DNA of 27,857 bases from Clostridia bacterium (GTDB taxonomy: Bacteria; Bacillota_A; Clostridia; Christensenellales; CAG-138). Position 1 is the stretch's first letter. The number at the start of each line of letters is the position of its first letter. Shown here in pieces: positions 14,989-22,116 of the stretch. The notes under the pieces were generated by a model, which did no database searches, was not told where the DNA came from, and saw nothing but the letters and a program-made list of their open reading frames with translations. Location of the stretch: contig JAFZJT010000065.1 of assembly GCA_017553815.1 (NCBI GenBank), positions 1 through 27,857 of the forward strand, read 5' to 3'. Both the position numbers and the translations under genes were made by a program.

Positions 14989-15063
14989 CAAGAATAGTAT
15001 AAGATTGAAAGATCGCCTCGCTTCGATCTTTGCCATGCAATGGAGGTCGCACTCTTACTTACT
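14955..15063 (-). ncRNA. Predicted small RNA of about 109 nt
   Basis: A consensus-like promoter on the minus strand (15070-15098) fires into non-coding DNA that ends in a strong intrinsic terminator (14955-14988). Between them are a hairpin AAAGATCG/CGATCTTT (15008-15015 and 15024-15031) and, upstream of it, an unpaired GCGACCUCCAUUGC segment. CCUCC is complementary to a Shine-Dalgarno core, a feature of trans-acting sRNAs that block ribosome binding. No open reading frame with an SD is present. Confidence 0.55.
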
Positions 15064-15069
15064 GATGCT

Positions 15070-15098
15070 ATTATAGCACCTATGTTGCAAAAAATCAA
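15070..15098 (-). promoter_or_regulatory. Promoter of the predicted small RNA
   Basis: On the minus strand: TTGATT (15098-15093), a 17-base spacer and a perfect TATAAT (15075-15070). The predicted start is near 15063. Confidence 0.65.
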
Positions 15099-15452
15099 TA
15101 CCTTTTATTCAAAATTTGCAATAAAATTTTTGGAAATTCATTTTTTCAGTAAAATATGGGGAAATTGACATGCTTGTGCCGCTGTTTTGCCACAATTTTG
15201 GAGCGTTCTGAGCCGTTTTTCCAAAAACACGTTTTCCAAATTTGGCAAAACTCAGCTTCAAGCATGCGCTTTCGGCATTGAATGAAACGGATCGCACACC
15301 GTTTTTTCCGTTTTGCAAGCTCCGCTTAAATAATTGCGAGTCAAAACCGCGAAAACCTGAAAGCGCGGAAGTGCGGCACAGCGGCGTGGGAAAATACACA
15401 CATATATATATGTTGAAAAACCTGCGGCGGTGTTTAATTCCAAATACTGTTA

Positions 15453-15486
15453 TGGTATAATACAAGCTGTGTTCGTATGCGCATAC
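15453..15486 (+). promoter_or_regulatory. Extended -10 promoter and palindromic operator of the ornithine operon
   Basis: TGGTATAAT (15453-15461) is an extended -10 element with no convincing -35, as expected for an activator-dependent or extended -10 promoter. The predicted start is near 15468. Immediately downstream lies the perfect 12-bp palindrome GTATGCGCATAC (15475-15486), flanked by TT and AA, with TGTGTT before and AACACA after it. This is a likely operator for ornithine or nitrogen control; the regulator is not in this window. The AT-rich DNA between 15100 and 15450 shows nothing else I can support. Confidence 0.55.
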
Positions 15487-15524
15487 AAACATAACACATC
15501 CAGTAAATATGCAGGAGGCATAAT

Positions 15525-16571
15525 ATGGAAAATGTAAAGGTTGCAATTTGGGGCTTTGGCGCAATGGGCTCCGGAATTGCGAAGGTTCTTCTCGGCAAAA
15601 AGGGCGTTGACATCGTCGGCGTCTGTGACATCCACCCCGCCCGCATCGGCAAGAGCATCTACGACGTTCTCGGCGTGGATCAGGCCGGCCGCGAGGACGT
15701 ATTCATCAACCCCCAGATCGAAAAGGTCGTGCACGACGGCAACTGCGATATCTGCGTTATAGCCACCGACTCGTTCACCAAAAAGGCGTTCCCGAAGATC
15801 AAGTACGTCGTTTCCCAGAAGGTAAACGTTATCTCCACCGCCGAAGAGATGAGCTACCCAAAGGCCCAGGAGCCCGAGCTCACCGCCGAAATGGACAAGC
15901 TCGCCAAGGAGAACGGCGTTTCCATCCTCGGTACCGGCATCAACCCAGGCCTGATGATGGACCTTCTCGCTATCTGCCTCTCCGGCTGCATGACCGACGT
16001 TGAGTCCGTCACCTGCCGCCGAGTCAACAGCCTCTCCCCCTTCGGCCCCGCCGTTATGGAGGAGCAGGGCGTGGGTCTTGCCGTGGACGTTTTCAACAAG
16101 GGCGTTGAGGACGGCACCCTCGCGGGTCACGTCGGCTTCGCCGAGTCCGTCGGCATGATAGCCGAAGCGCTCGGTTGGAAGGTCGATAAGTTCGAGCAGC
16201 AGATGAGCCCCATCGTGACGAGCGTCGATCGCAAGAGCCCCTACGGCTTTGCGAAGGCCGGCGACGTTGCGGGCGTCAATATGACCGGTCAGGGCTACGT
16301 GGACGGCAAGGTCAAGATCGACATGTACCATCCCCAGCAGATAGAGCCCGAGATGGAAGGCACCCATACCGGCGACTATATCGAGCTCAAGGGCACTCCC
16401 GAGGTCAATATGAGCATCCGTCCCGAGGTCGACGGCGGCATCGGCACCATCGCGATGATCGTCAATATGATCCCGCACGTTATCAACGCGCGTCCCGGTC
16501 TCAAGACGATGCTGGATCTGCCCGTTCCGCGCGCCATCATGGGCGATTTCCGCGACTATATCGAAGTTTAA
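15525..16571 (+). CDS. ord: 2,4-diaminopentanoate dehydrogenase
   Basis: This enzyme catalyses the NAD(P)-dependent oxidative deamination of (2R,4S)-2,4-diaminopentanoate to 2-amino-4-oxopentanoate and ammonia, the third step of D-ornithine fermentation in Clostridium sticklandii. It has 348 residues, the usual length. An N-terminal Rossmann fold is seen as VAIWGFGAMGSGIAKVLL (about 5-22), with VDIVGVCDIHP as the second strand; the remainder is the dihydrodipicolinate-reductase-like catalytic half (GTGINPGLMMDLL, RRVNSLSPFGP). AGGAGG lies 8 bases before the ATG. It is the first gene of the cluster, directly before ortA, which makes the assignment firm despite similarity to dihydrodipicolinate reductases. 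Confidence 0.93.
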   Translation: MENVKVAIWGFGAMGSGIAKVLLGKKGVDIVGVCDIHPARIGKSIYDVLGVDQAGREDVFINPQIEKVVHDGNCDICVIATDSFTKKAFPKIKYVVSQKVNVISTAEEMSYPKAQEPELTAEMDKLAKENGVSILGTGINPGLMMDLLAICLSGCMTDVESVTCRRVNSLSPFGPAVMEEQGVGLAVDVFNKGVEDGTLAGHVGFAESVGMIAEALGWKVDKFEQQMSPIVTSVDRKSPYGFAKAGDVAGVNMTGQGYVDGKVKIDMYHPQQIEPEMEGTHTGDYIELKGTPEVNMSIRPEVDGGIGTIAMIVNMIPHVINARPGLKTMLDLPVPRAIMGDFRDYIEV

Positions 16572-16577
16572 CGCGCT

Positions 16578-16606
16578 TTGCGGCACGGCGTAACGCCGTG
16601 CCGCAA
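16578..16606 (+). terminator. Hairpin between ord and ortA, probably an attenuating or processing element
   Basis: A 13-bp perfect stem (16578-16590 and 16594-16606) with a 3-base TAA loop starts seven bases after the ord stop codon. Only G then TTT follows, so termination would be partial; it may set the ratio of ord to the downstream genes or protect the ord mRNA 3' end. No promoter is evident before ortA. Confidence 0.55.
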
Positions 16607-16669
16607 GTTTGATTCCAATGGAACATAATATCAACTTTCATTTTATCTGCAGGAGGATAAAAGGATACT

Positions 16670-16969
16670 ATGGCTAAAAAAGGCGATTGGGTGCAGGTGC
16701 ATAATATCGTGCTGACGCCCGAAGAACGCTCGGCTTCACTGCCCGAGGATACCAAGAAGCACCCGCTTGAAATGTGGGTAAAGGGCTGGCTTCAGGCCGA
16801 CGCCGAGCTCGGCGACGAGGTTGAGATAATCACCCGCACCGGCAGGCACGCCACGGGCAAGCTCGTTAAGGAAGCGCCCTATTTCGAGCATAATTTCGGT
16901 TATCTTGTGCCCGAAGTGCTCAAGATCGGCGACATGGTTCGCGAAATAACCTTCGGAGGTAACGAATGA
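16670..16969 (+). CDS. ortA: 2-amino-4-oxopentanoate thiolase, small subunit OrtA
   Basis: With OrtB this subunit cleaves 2-amino-4-oxopentanoate with CoA to acetyl-CoA and D-alanine, the last step of the ornithine pathway. Its 99 residues match the family length. Characteristic runs are MAKKGDWVQVHNIVLTPEER, cited up to its limit, VKGWLQADAELGDEVEI and GYLVPEVLKIGDMVREITFGG. AGGAGG lies 12 bases upstream, with a second purine stretch nearer the ATG. The stop codon overlaps the ortB start, so the subunits are translationally coupled as expected for a heteromer. Confidence 0.93.
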   Translation: MAKKGDWVQVHNIVLTPEERSASLPEDTKKHPLEMWVKGWLQADAELGDEVEIITRTGRHATGKLVKEAPYFEHNFGYLVPEVLKIGDMVREITFGGNE

Positions 16970-18363
16970 TGGATAACAGCTATTCCGCAATAATGGCAAG
17001 GAAAAACGAGATCATTCGCAATTCCGTGGGCATGGACTATACCAAGTTCGAGCTCCCCGGCATCGGCTTCGATTATGAAGCTATGATGGCGGCGACCGGC
17101 TACACGCTCGAGGAGCTTCAGCGCGTTCAGGCGCTCTTCTCGGTTGGAAACACCCCTCTTATCGAGCTTAAAAATCTCACGACTCTCGCAAGAAAATGCG
17201 CCAAACCCGGCATGGGCGCGCGCATATTCATAAAGGACGAGGCCACCAACCCAAGCGGCAGCTTCAAGGCAAGAAGGAGCTGCACCAGCGTTTATCAGGC
17301 GAAGAAGCAGGGCTATAAGGGCGTTGTGACCGCAACGAGCGGCAACTACGGCGCAGCCGTGGCCTGCCACGCGGCTATGGCGGGCCTCAAGTGCATCGTC
17401 GTTCAGGAATGCTACGACAGCCGCGGAATCGGCCAGCCCGAAATAATTGAAAAGGCAAGGAAGTGCGAGGCTCTCGGCGCTGAGGTCGTTCAGCTGACCG
17501 TCGGCCCCGAGCTTTTCAGCACCGTGCTTCGCCTCATCGAGGAGACCGGCTATTTCAACGCTTCGCTCTACACGCCCTTCGGCATCGCGGGCGTTGAGAC
17601 CCTCGGCTACGAGATAGCACAGCAGTTCCGCACCAAAATCGGCAAGGATCCGGACGTGGTGGTTTGCACCAACGCTGGCGGCGGCAACCTCACCGGCACC
17701 GCGCGCGGACTTCGCAAGGCGAACTGCAACGCGAAGGTCATCGGCGCGAGCGTCAATCTGACCGGCCTTCACATGGCGAGCGACGAGCAGTTCAACAAAA
17801 AGAGCTTCACCACGGGTCACACCGGCTTCGGCGTTCCGTTCAGCGTGAACCCCGATCGGAGCGACGTGCCGAGGAGCGCGGCGCGTCCCCTCCGCTATAT
17901 GGACAGGTACGTTACCGTTACCCAGGGCAGCGTTTTCTTCATCACCGAAACGCTCGCTTCCCTTGAAGGTCTTGAGAAGGGCCCCGCGGGCAACACCGCG
18001 CTTGCGGCTGCGTTCAAGCTGGCGCAGGAGATGCCCGAGGATAGTAGCATCGTGGTTCAGGAAACCGAGTACACCGGCGCGGGCAAGCATATCAACCCGC
18101 AGCTCTCGTTTGCAAGGCAGAACGGCATCGACATCCACTTCGGCGATCCGAAGGACGAGGTTCCCGGCAAGTCCATCATACTTCCCGCGCATCCGTCGCT
18201 TATAGACGTTACGGACGTTGATCTTGACCACGTTCGCCGCTCGAACATCAAGGCGCAGATCGGCGCCCATAAGGACGAGCTTACCGATGCGGATATCCGC
18301 TATCTGATGGAGGAAACCAATTCCTCCGAGGAGTTCGTTCGCGGCGTTATCGCTTCGCTGTAA
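16966..18363 (+). CDS. ortB: 2-amino-4-oxopentanoate thiolase, PLP subunit OrtB
   Basis: This is the PLP-dependent catalytic subunit, a fold type II enzyme related to threonine synthase and cysteine synthase. It has 465 residues. The PLP lysine is expected at Lys101 in NPSGSFKARRS; the phosphate-binding glycine loop is visible as TNAGGGNLTGTARG. TSGNYGAAVACHA is the usual substrate-binding Asn motif of this fold. Two adjacent ATGs (16966 and 16969) are possible starts, differing by one residue; GGAGGT precedes both. It sits between ortA and oraS in the standard gene order of ornithine fermenters. Confidence 0.94.
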   Translation: MMDNSYSAIMARKNEIIRNSVGMDYTKFELPGIGFDYEAMMAATGYTLEELQRVQALFSVGNTPLIELKNLTTLARKCAKPGMGARIFIKDEATNPSGSFKARRSCTSVYQAKKQGYKGVVTATSGNYGAAVACHAAMAGLKCIVVQECYDSRGIGQPEIIEKARKCEALGAEVVQLTVGPELFSTVLRLIEETGYFNASLYTPFGIAGVETLGYEIAQQFRTKIGKDPDVVVCTNAGGGNLTGTARGLRKANCNAKVIGASVNLTGLHMASDEQFNKKSFTTGHTGFGVPFSVNPDRSDVPRSAARPLRYMDRYVTVTQGSVFFITETLASLEGLEKGPAGNTALAAAFKLAQEMPEDSSIVVQETEYTGAGKHINPQLSFARQNGIDIHFGDPKDEVPGKSIILPAHPSLIDVTDVDLDHVRRSNIKAQIGAHKDELTDADIRYLMEETNSSEEFVRGVIASL

Positions 18364-18427
18364 GGGCGGTTTGAAAGAAAAACAAAGCTTTACAACATAA
18401 TTTTCATTAAACAAAAGGAAAACTACC

Positions 18428-18790
18428 ATGAAAAGAAACGATGATTACAAGGAGCGCAGAGCCCATCTCGCCGATCTTAGCGACGAGCAGCTCGAACAGA
18501 GGTTCTGGGAGCTTGCAAACAAGCTCGTGGATCCCCTTCTTCAGATGGGCTACGAATACACCTCCCCCGCCGTCGAGCGTTCGGTTCTTCTGCGCATGGG
18601 CTTCTCCTCTATCGAAGCAAAGGCGATAGTCGAGGGCTGCATCAAGCACGACATCATCTCCCACGGCGCGGGCCACGCGGTCTACAAGCTCGCCAAAGCC
18701 GAGGGCATGGAGCTTCGCGAAGCAGGCGTTGCGCTGGCTTCCGGCAAGCTTTGGGACAAGGCGGAGAGCCTTTTCAAAGGAGGTAATTGA
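18428..18790 (+). CDS. oraS: D-ornithine 4,5-aminomutase, S subunit
   Basis: This small subunit of the B12- and PLP-dependent mutase converts D-ornithine to 2,4-diaminopentanoate. It has 120 residues, as in Clostridium sticklandii. Recognisable stretches are RRAHLADLSDEQLEQRFWEL-type sequence, seen as LADLSDEQLEQRFWELANK, then SPAVERSVLLRMGFSS and GAGHAVYKLAK. AAAAGGA lies about 10 bases upstream. Its end carries the strong AAGGAGGT Shine-Dalgarno (18777-18784) of oraE, so the subunits are made in step. Confidence 0.94.
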   Translation: MKRNDDYKERRAHLADLSDEQLEQRFWELANKLVDPLLQMGYEYTSPAVERSVLLRMGFSSIEAKAIVEGCIKHDIISHGAGHAVYKLAKAEGMELREAGVALASGKLWDKAESLFKGGN

Positions 18791-18792
18791 GC

Positions 18793-21027
18793 ATGAGCGA
18801 ATACAGACTTGATCCGAATAAACCGATCGACGTTGCCGAGATTCTGAAGGATCTTGAGAGCTACCGTCCCCGCCGCAGGGGTTGGACCTGGCGCAAGCCC
18901 GTCAAGGATCTGCACATGGGATCCTTCGAGTACCATGACTGCACCGAGCCTCTGAAATCCAGCGTTCCCCTTCCCCCGGCGCATTATTTTGAGAATATCG
19001 ACCCCCAGCCCGGCCCCGTCATCACCACCGAGATCGCGTCCGGCCGCTTTGAGGACGATATCCGCCGTATGCGTATGGCGGCGCACCACGGCGCGGACCA
19101 TATCATGGTTATCCGCACCGCGGGTCAGAGCCATTTCGACGGCCTCATCGAGGGCACCCCGCAGGGCATGGGCGGCGTTCCGATCACCCGCAAGCAGGTT
19201 CGCGCCCAGCGCAAGGCGCTCGACATGATCGAGGACGAGGTCGGCAGACCCATCAACTACCACAGCTACGTTTCCGGCGTTGCAGGCCCCGATATAGCGG
19301 TTATGTTCGCCGAGGAAGGCGTGAACGGCGTTCATCAGGATCCGCAGTACAACGTTATTTACCGCAATATCAACATGATCCGCTCCTTCGTGGACGCCTG
19401 CGAAAGTAAGAAGCTCATCGCATGGGCGGGCATGGCGCAGATCGACGGCGCACACAATGCAAACGCGACCGCGCGCGAAGCATGGAAGGTCATGCCCGAG
19501 CTGATGGTTCAGCACGGCATCAACGCCATCTTCTCCGCAAGGGTCGGCGTAAACAAGAAAAATATCTGCCTTTCCACCGTTCCGCCGACGGCTACCCCCG
19601 CACCCTGCGTCTATATGGATCTTCCCTACGCGGTTGCGCTTCGCGACCTGTTCCACGAATACCGCATGCGCGCTCAGATGAACACGAAGTACATCATGAG
19701 CTCAACGCGCGAGGCGACCGTTACCCACGTTCTGAACATGGTCATCTCCAAGCTCACCCGCGCGGATATCCAGTCCACCATCACCCCCGACGAGGGCAGG
19801 AACGTGCCGTGGCATATCTACAACATCGAAGCCTGCGACACCGCGAAGCAGACGCTCGTGGGTCTGGACGGCCTGATGGAGATGGTCGAGCTTAAAAAGG
19901 ACGGCGTTCTTCGCGAAAAGGCGCGCGAGCTCAAGGAGCGTGCCATCATGTTCATGGAGGAAATGATCGAGCTGGGCGGCTACTTCAACGCCGTTCAGGA
20001 GGGTATGTTCGTTGACAGCGGCATCTACCCCGAGCGCAACGGCGACGGCATCGCCCGCAAGATCGACGGCGGCATCGGCGCAGGCACCATCTTCAAGCGC
20101 GATGAGGACTATATGGCGCCCGTTACCGCGCACTACGGCTACAACAACGTGGCGCAGTACGGCGAAGAATACAAGAACGATCCCGCAAAGCTCATCGGCG
20201 GCTGCACCCTCGAATGCCCCGAAAAGATAATCTACATCGACGAGCTCGATGAAGAGGACAATGTAAACGTCCGCATGAGCAACGTGAAGGACTTCACCCC
20301 CGGCAGCAAGCAGCTCCGCCCCGAAATGGAATGGCTTGCGGACGGAACCGTTATGCTCACCATGTTCTTCCCCGCTCCCAAGCAGATCGCGGAAGCCGCG
20401 GCGCTTGAGTGTGCGCATAAGATGAACCTGACCGAGTGCGAAGTCATCAGCAAGGAGATCATGCACCCACAGGACGGCACGCGCATCGAGCTCAAGGGCA
20501 AGGTTCCCTTCTCCATCGACGTTGACAAACTCGTTATCCCCAAGGAGCCCGACGTGCTTTCGGATGACGTTATCCGTAAGGACATCGAGCGCCGTCCCAT
20601 GCGCATCGTGGCGGCGACCGTCGGCGAGGACGAACATTCCGTCGGTCTTCGCGAGATCATCGACATCAAGCACGGCGGCATCGAGAAGTACGGCATGGAG
20701 GTATTCTACCTCGGCACTTCCTGCCCGCCGGAGAAGCTTGTCAATGCGGCGGTCGAGCTGAATGCGGACGCGATCATGGCGTCCACCATCATCAGCCATG
20801 ACGATATCCACTATAAGAACATCGCCAAGATCGATCAGATCGCCAAGGAAATGGGCATCCGCGACAGGATCATCTTCATCGCGGGCGGCACTCAGGTCAC
20901 TCCCGAGCTTGCAAGGAAAGCGGGCGCGGACGAGGGCTTCGGAAGAGGCAGCAGGGGCGTTCATAACGCCACCTTCCTCATCAAGCGCCGCTGGGAGATG
21001 GAGGAAGCCGAAAAGGCGAAGAAATAA
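18793..21027 (+). CDS. oraE: D-ornithine 4,5-aminomutase, E subunit (B12 and PLP binding)
   Basis: This catalytic subunit carries out the radical 1,2-amino shift of D-ornithine using adenosylcobalamin and PLP. The ATG at 18793 is chosen because AAGGAGGT lies 8 bases upstream; a TTG two codons earlier is in frame but overlaps the oraS stop. It has 744 residues. The first two thirds form a PLP-associated TIM barrel. The C-terminal third is the B12-binding Rossmann domain, with the base-off motif DEHSVG (Asp613, His615, Gly618), then VFYLGTSCPPEKLVNAA and IIFIAGGTQVTPELARKAG. All key cobalamin residues are present. In known clusters the next gene is the GlmL/MutL-like gene; here an unrelated gene intervenes. 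Confidence 0.95.
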   Translation: MSEYRLDPNKPIDVAEILKDLESYRPRRRGWTWRKPVKDLHMGSFEYHDCTEPLKSSVPLPPAHYFENIDPQPGPVITTEIASGRFEDDIRRMRMAAHHGADHIMVIRTAGQSHFDGLIEGTPQGMGGVPITRKQVRAQRKALDMIEDEVGRPINYHSYVSGVAGPDIAVMFAEEGVNGVHQDPQYNVIYRNINMIRSFVDACESKKLIAWAGMAQIDGAHNANATAREAWKVMPELMVQHGINAIFSARVGVNKKNICLSTVPPTATPAPCVYMDLPYAVALRDLFHEYRMRAQMNTKYIMSSTREATVTHVLNMVISKLTRADIQSTITPDEGRNVPWHIYNIEACDTAKQTLVGLDGLMEMVELKKDGVLREKARELKERAIMFMEEMIELGGYFNAVQEGMFVDSGIYPERNGDGIARKIDGGIGAGTIFKRDEDYMAPVTAHYGYNNVAQYGEEYKNDPAKLIGGCTLECPEKIIYIDELDEEDNVNVRMSNVKDFTPGSKQLRPEMEWLADGTVMLTMFFPAPKQIAEAAALECAHKMNLTECEVISKEIMHPQDGTRIELKGKVPFSIDVDKLVIPKEPDVLSDDVIRKDIERRPMRIVAATVGEDEHSVGLREIIDIKHGGIEKYGMEVFYLGTSCPPEKLVNAAVELNADAIMASTIISHDDIHYKNIAKIDQIAKEMGIRDRIIFIAGGTQVTPELARKAGADEGFGRGSRGVHNATFLIKRRWEMEEAEKAKK

Positions 21028-21046
21028 TAACCGAACTCTTTATTCG

Positions 21047-21082
21047 CGGAAAGGCGTTTTGCTTCTGCTTCACGCCTTTCCG
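21047..21082 (+). terminator. Hairpin after oraE
   Basis: Arms CGGAAAGGCG (21047-21056) and CGCCTTTCCG (21073-21082) form a 10-bp perfect stem around a 16-base loop. It is followed by TATTCATGATTTTA, a weak T-rich tail. If functional it would reduce read-through into the inserted gene and the rest of the operon. Confidence 0.5.
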
Positions 21083-21194
21083 TATTCATGATTTTATAGA
21101 GGTCGATCCGCTTGCAAAGCGCACGAAATGTTTGGGGGCTTCTGGCTTCGACAGTTGATTGCAGACAAAACAAATAGAAAATGGATAAAATATC

Positions 21195-22112
21195 ATGGTT
21201 TTTCATTCGGTATCAAAATATGTTTTTTCTTGGTTAAAAAGAGTGGAAAAGGTTAAGGAAGAATCCCTTACCGACTGGTTGTTATATGAGGTTTCTTCAA
21301 GAACCAATAGGTTTTATTATAAGGCATTTACAAGAAACGAAGAGGCTACTAATGGCGCAGATTGGGAGTGGTGGGTTTTAACAAACGGATCACACGGTTT
21401 TAACGCTTACCGTTTTTTGGTGCAGGCAAAAAAGCTTAAAAGTAATTTAGACAACTATTCGCTCATTAGTTATGGCAATAGAAACGGTTTGCAAATCGAC
21501 TTGTTGATTGATTCCGCAAAACAGCGTAATGCTATGCCGGTTTATATGTACTATTCTGTTGCACTTCCGGATTTTAGGAAGCAGCGAAAGATTATCCATC
21601 ACCTGTGCCATCACCCTGTTCCATGTTGTGAGCACTGTACGAATGGTGCTTATTTGTCGATAGCACAAACGGTAAAGAATGAGGTTTTTGATTCTCCGCG
21701 AAAGCATATTGCCGCTGAGGATCTCCTAAATCGTTCATTGCCGCTATCAATTTTGGATTTCCTATTGGATTGTCATCATTGTCGCTACTGTCATCATTGT
21801 ACTAAGGATTGCTTTGATTATAAAATGCATTACAATGCCCCCCATCCATGCGGAGATATCGCCGAGATAATCATGGAACGGTTAAACCGCTATTACATAG
21901 ATTGTATGTGTGAAAAAGGTTCTAATATTGAATTCGGAATTAAACACAATGGGAATTTGATTCCGAATTATGTTATGCAATTTATTAGAATACACGAACA
22001 ATCCCATGAGATTGAAAGTCACGGAGAACAGCACGACTGGTATGAAGCTGAATTCAAGCATCATCTCCATGATATTTCAGGCATTGCAATCATTGACTTG
22101 AGGGAAAAGTAA
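21195..22112 (+). CDS. DUF6615-like protein with a possible PD-(D/E)xK nuclease core, inserted in the ornithine operon
   Basis: This protein has 305 residues and is markedly AT-richer than the flanking genes. The N-terminal half has EESLTDWLL (23-30), then GADWEWWVL (54-62) and RFLVQAKKL (73-81). The Glu/Asp, Asp56-x-Glu58 and Gln77-x-Lys79 spacing matches a Mrr-like variant of the restriction-endonuclease fold. This arrangement is what I recall for DUF6615 proteins. The second half contains a cysteine/histidine-rich stretch: CHHPVPCCEHC near 138-148 and CHHCRYCHHCTKDC at 193-206, a possible zinc site. No clear SD precedes the ATG. No methylase or other partner adjoins it. Nuclease activity and a defence role are inference; the divergent alternative is a non-catalytic accessory protein. 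Confidence 0.7.
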   Translation: MVFHSVSKYVFSWLKRVEKVKEESLTDWLLYEVSSRTNRFYYKAFTRNEEATNGADWEWWVLTNGSHGFNAYRFLVQAKKLKSNLDNYSLISYGNRNGLQIDLLIDSAKQRNAMPVYMYYSVALPDFRKQRKIIHHLCHHPVPCCEHCTNGAYLSIAQTVKNEVFDSPRKHIAAEDLLNRSLPLSILDFLLDCHHCRYCHHCTKDCFDYKMHYNAPHPCGDIAEIIMERLNRYYIDCMCEKGSNIEFGIKHNGNLIPNYVMQFIRIHEQSHEIESHGEQHDWYEAEFKHHLHDISGIAIIDLREK

Positions 22113-22116
22113 ACCT

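Noticed and set aside
15109..15564. A 151-codon minus-strand frame in the region before ord
   Set aside because: AT-rich, no SD, crosses the ord promoter and start; its translation shows no domain.
15450..18429. Two long minus-strand frames (394 and 509 codons) opposite ord and ortB
   Set aside because: Both overlap firmly assigned pathway genes in full and lack a Shine-Dalgarno sequence or recognisable domains.
19702..20964. 420-codon minus-strand frame opposite oraE
   Set aside because: Fully inside oraE, including its conserved B12 domain; no independent start signal.
21134..21194. A complete tmRNA gene before the inserted gene
   Set aside because: Only the 5'-like stretch is present; there is no tag-encoding frame and no 3' T-arm or acceptor end, so no functional tmRNA is called.
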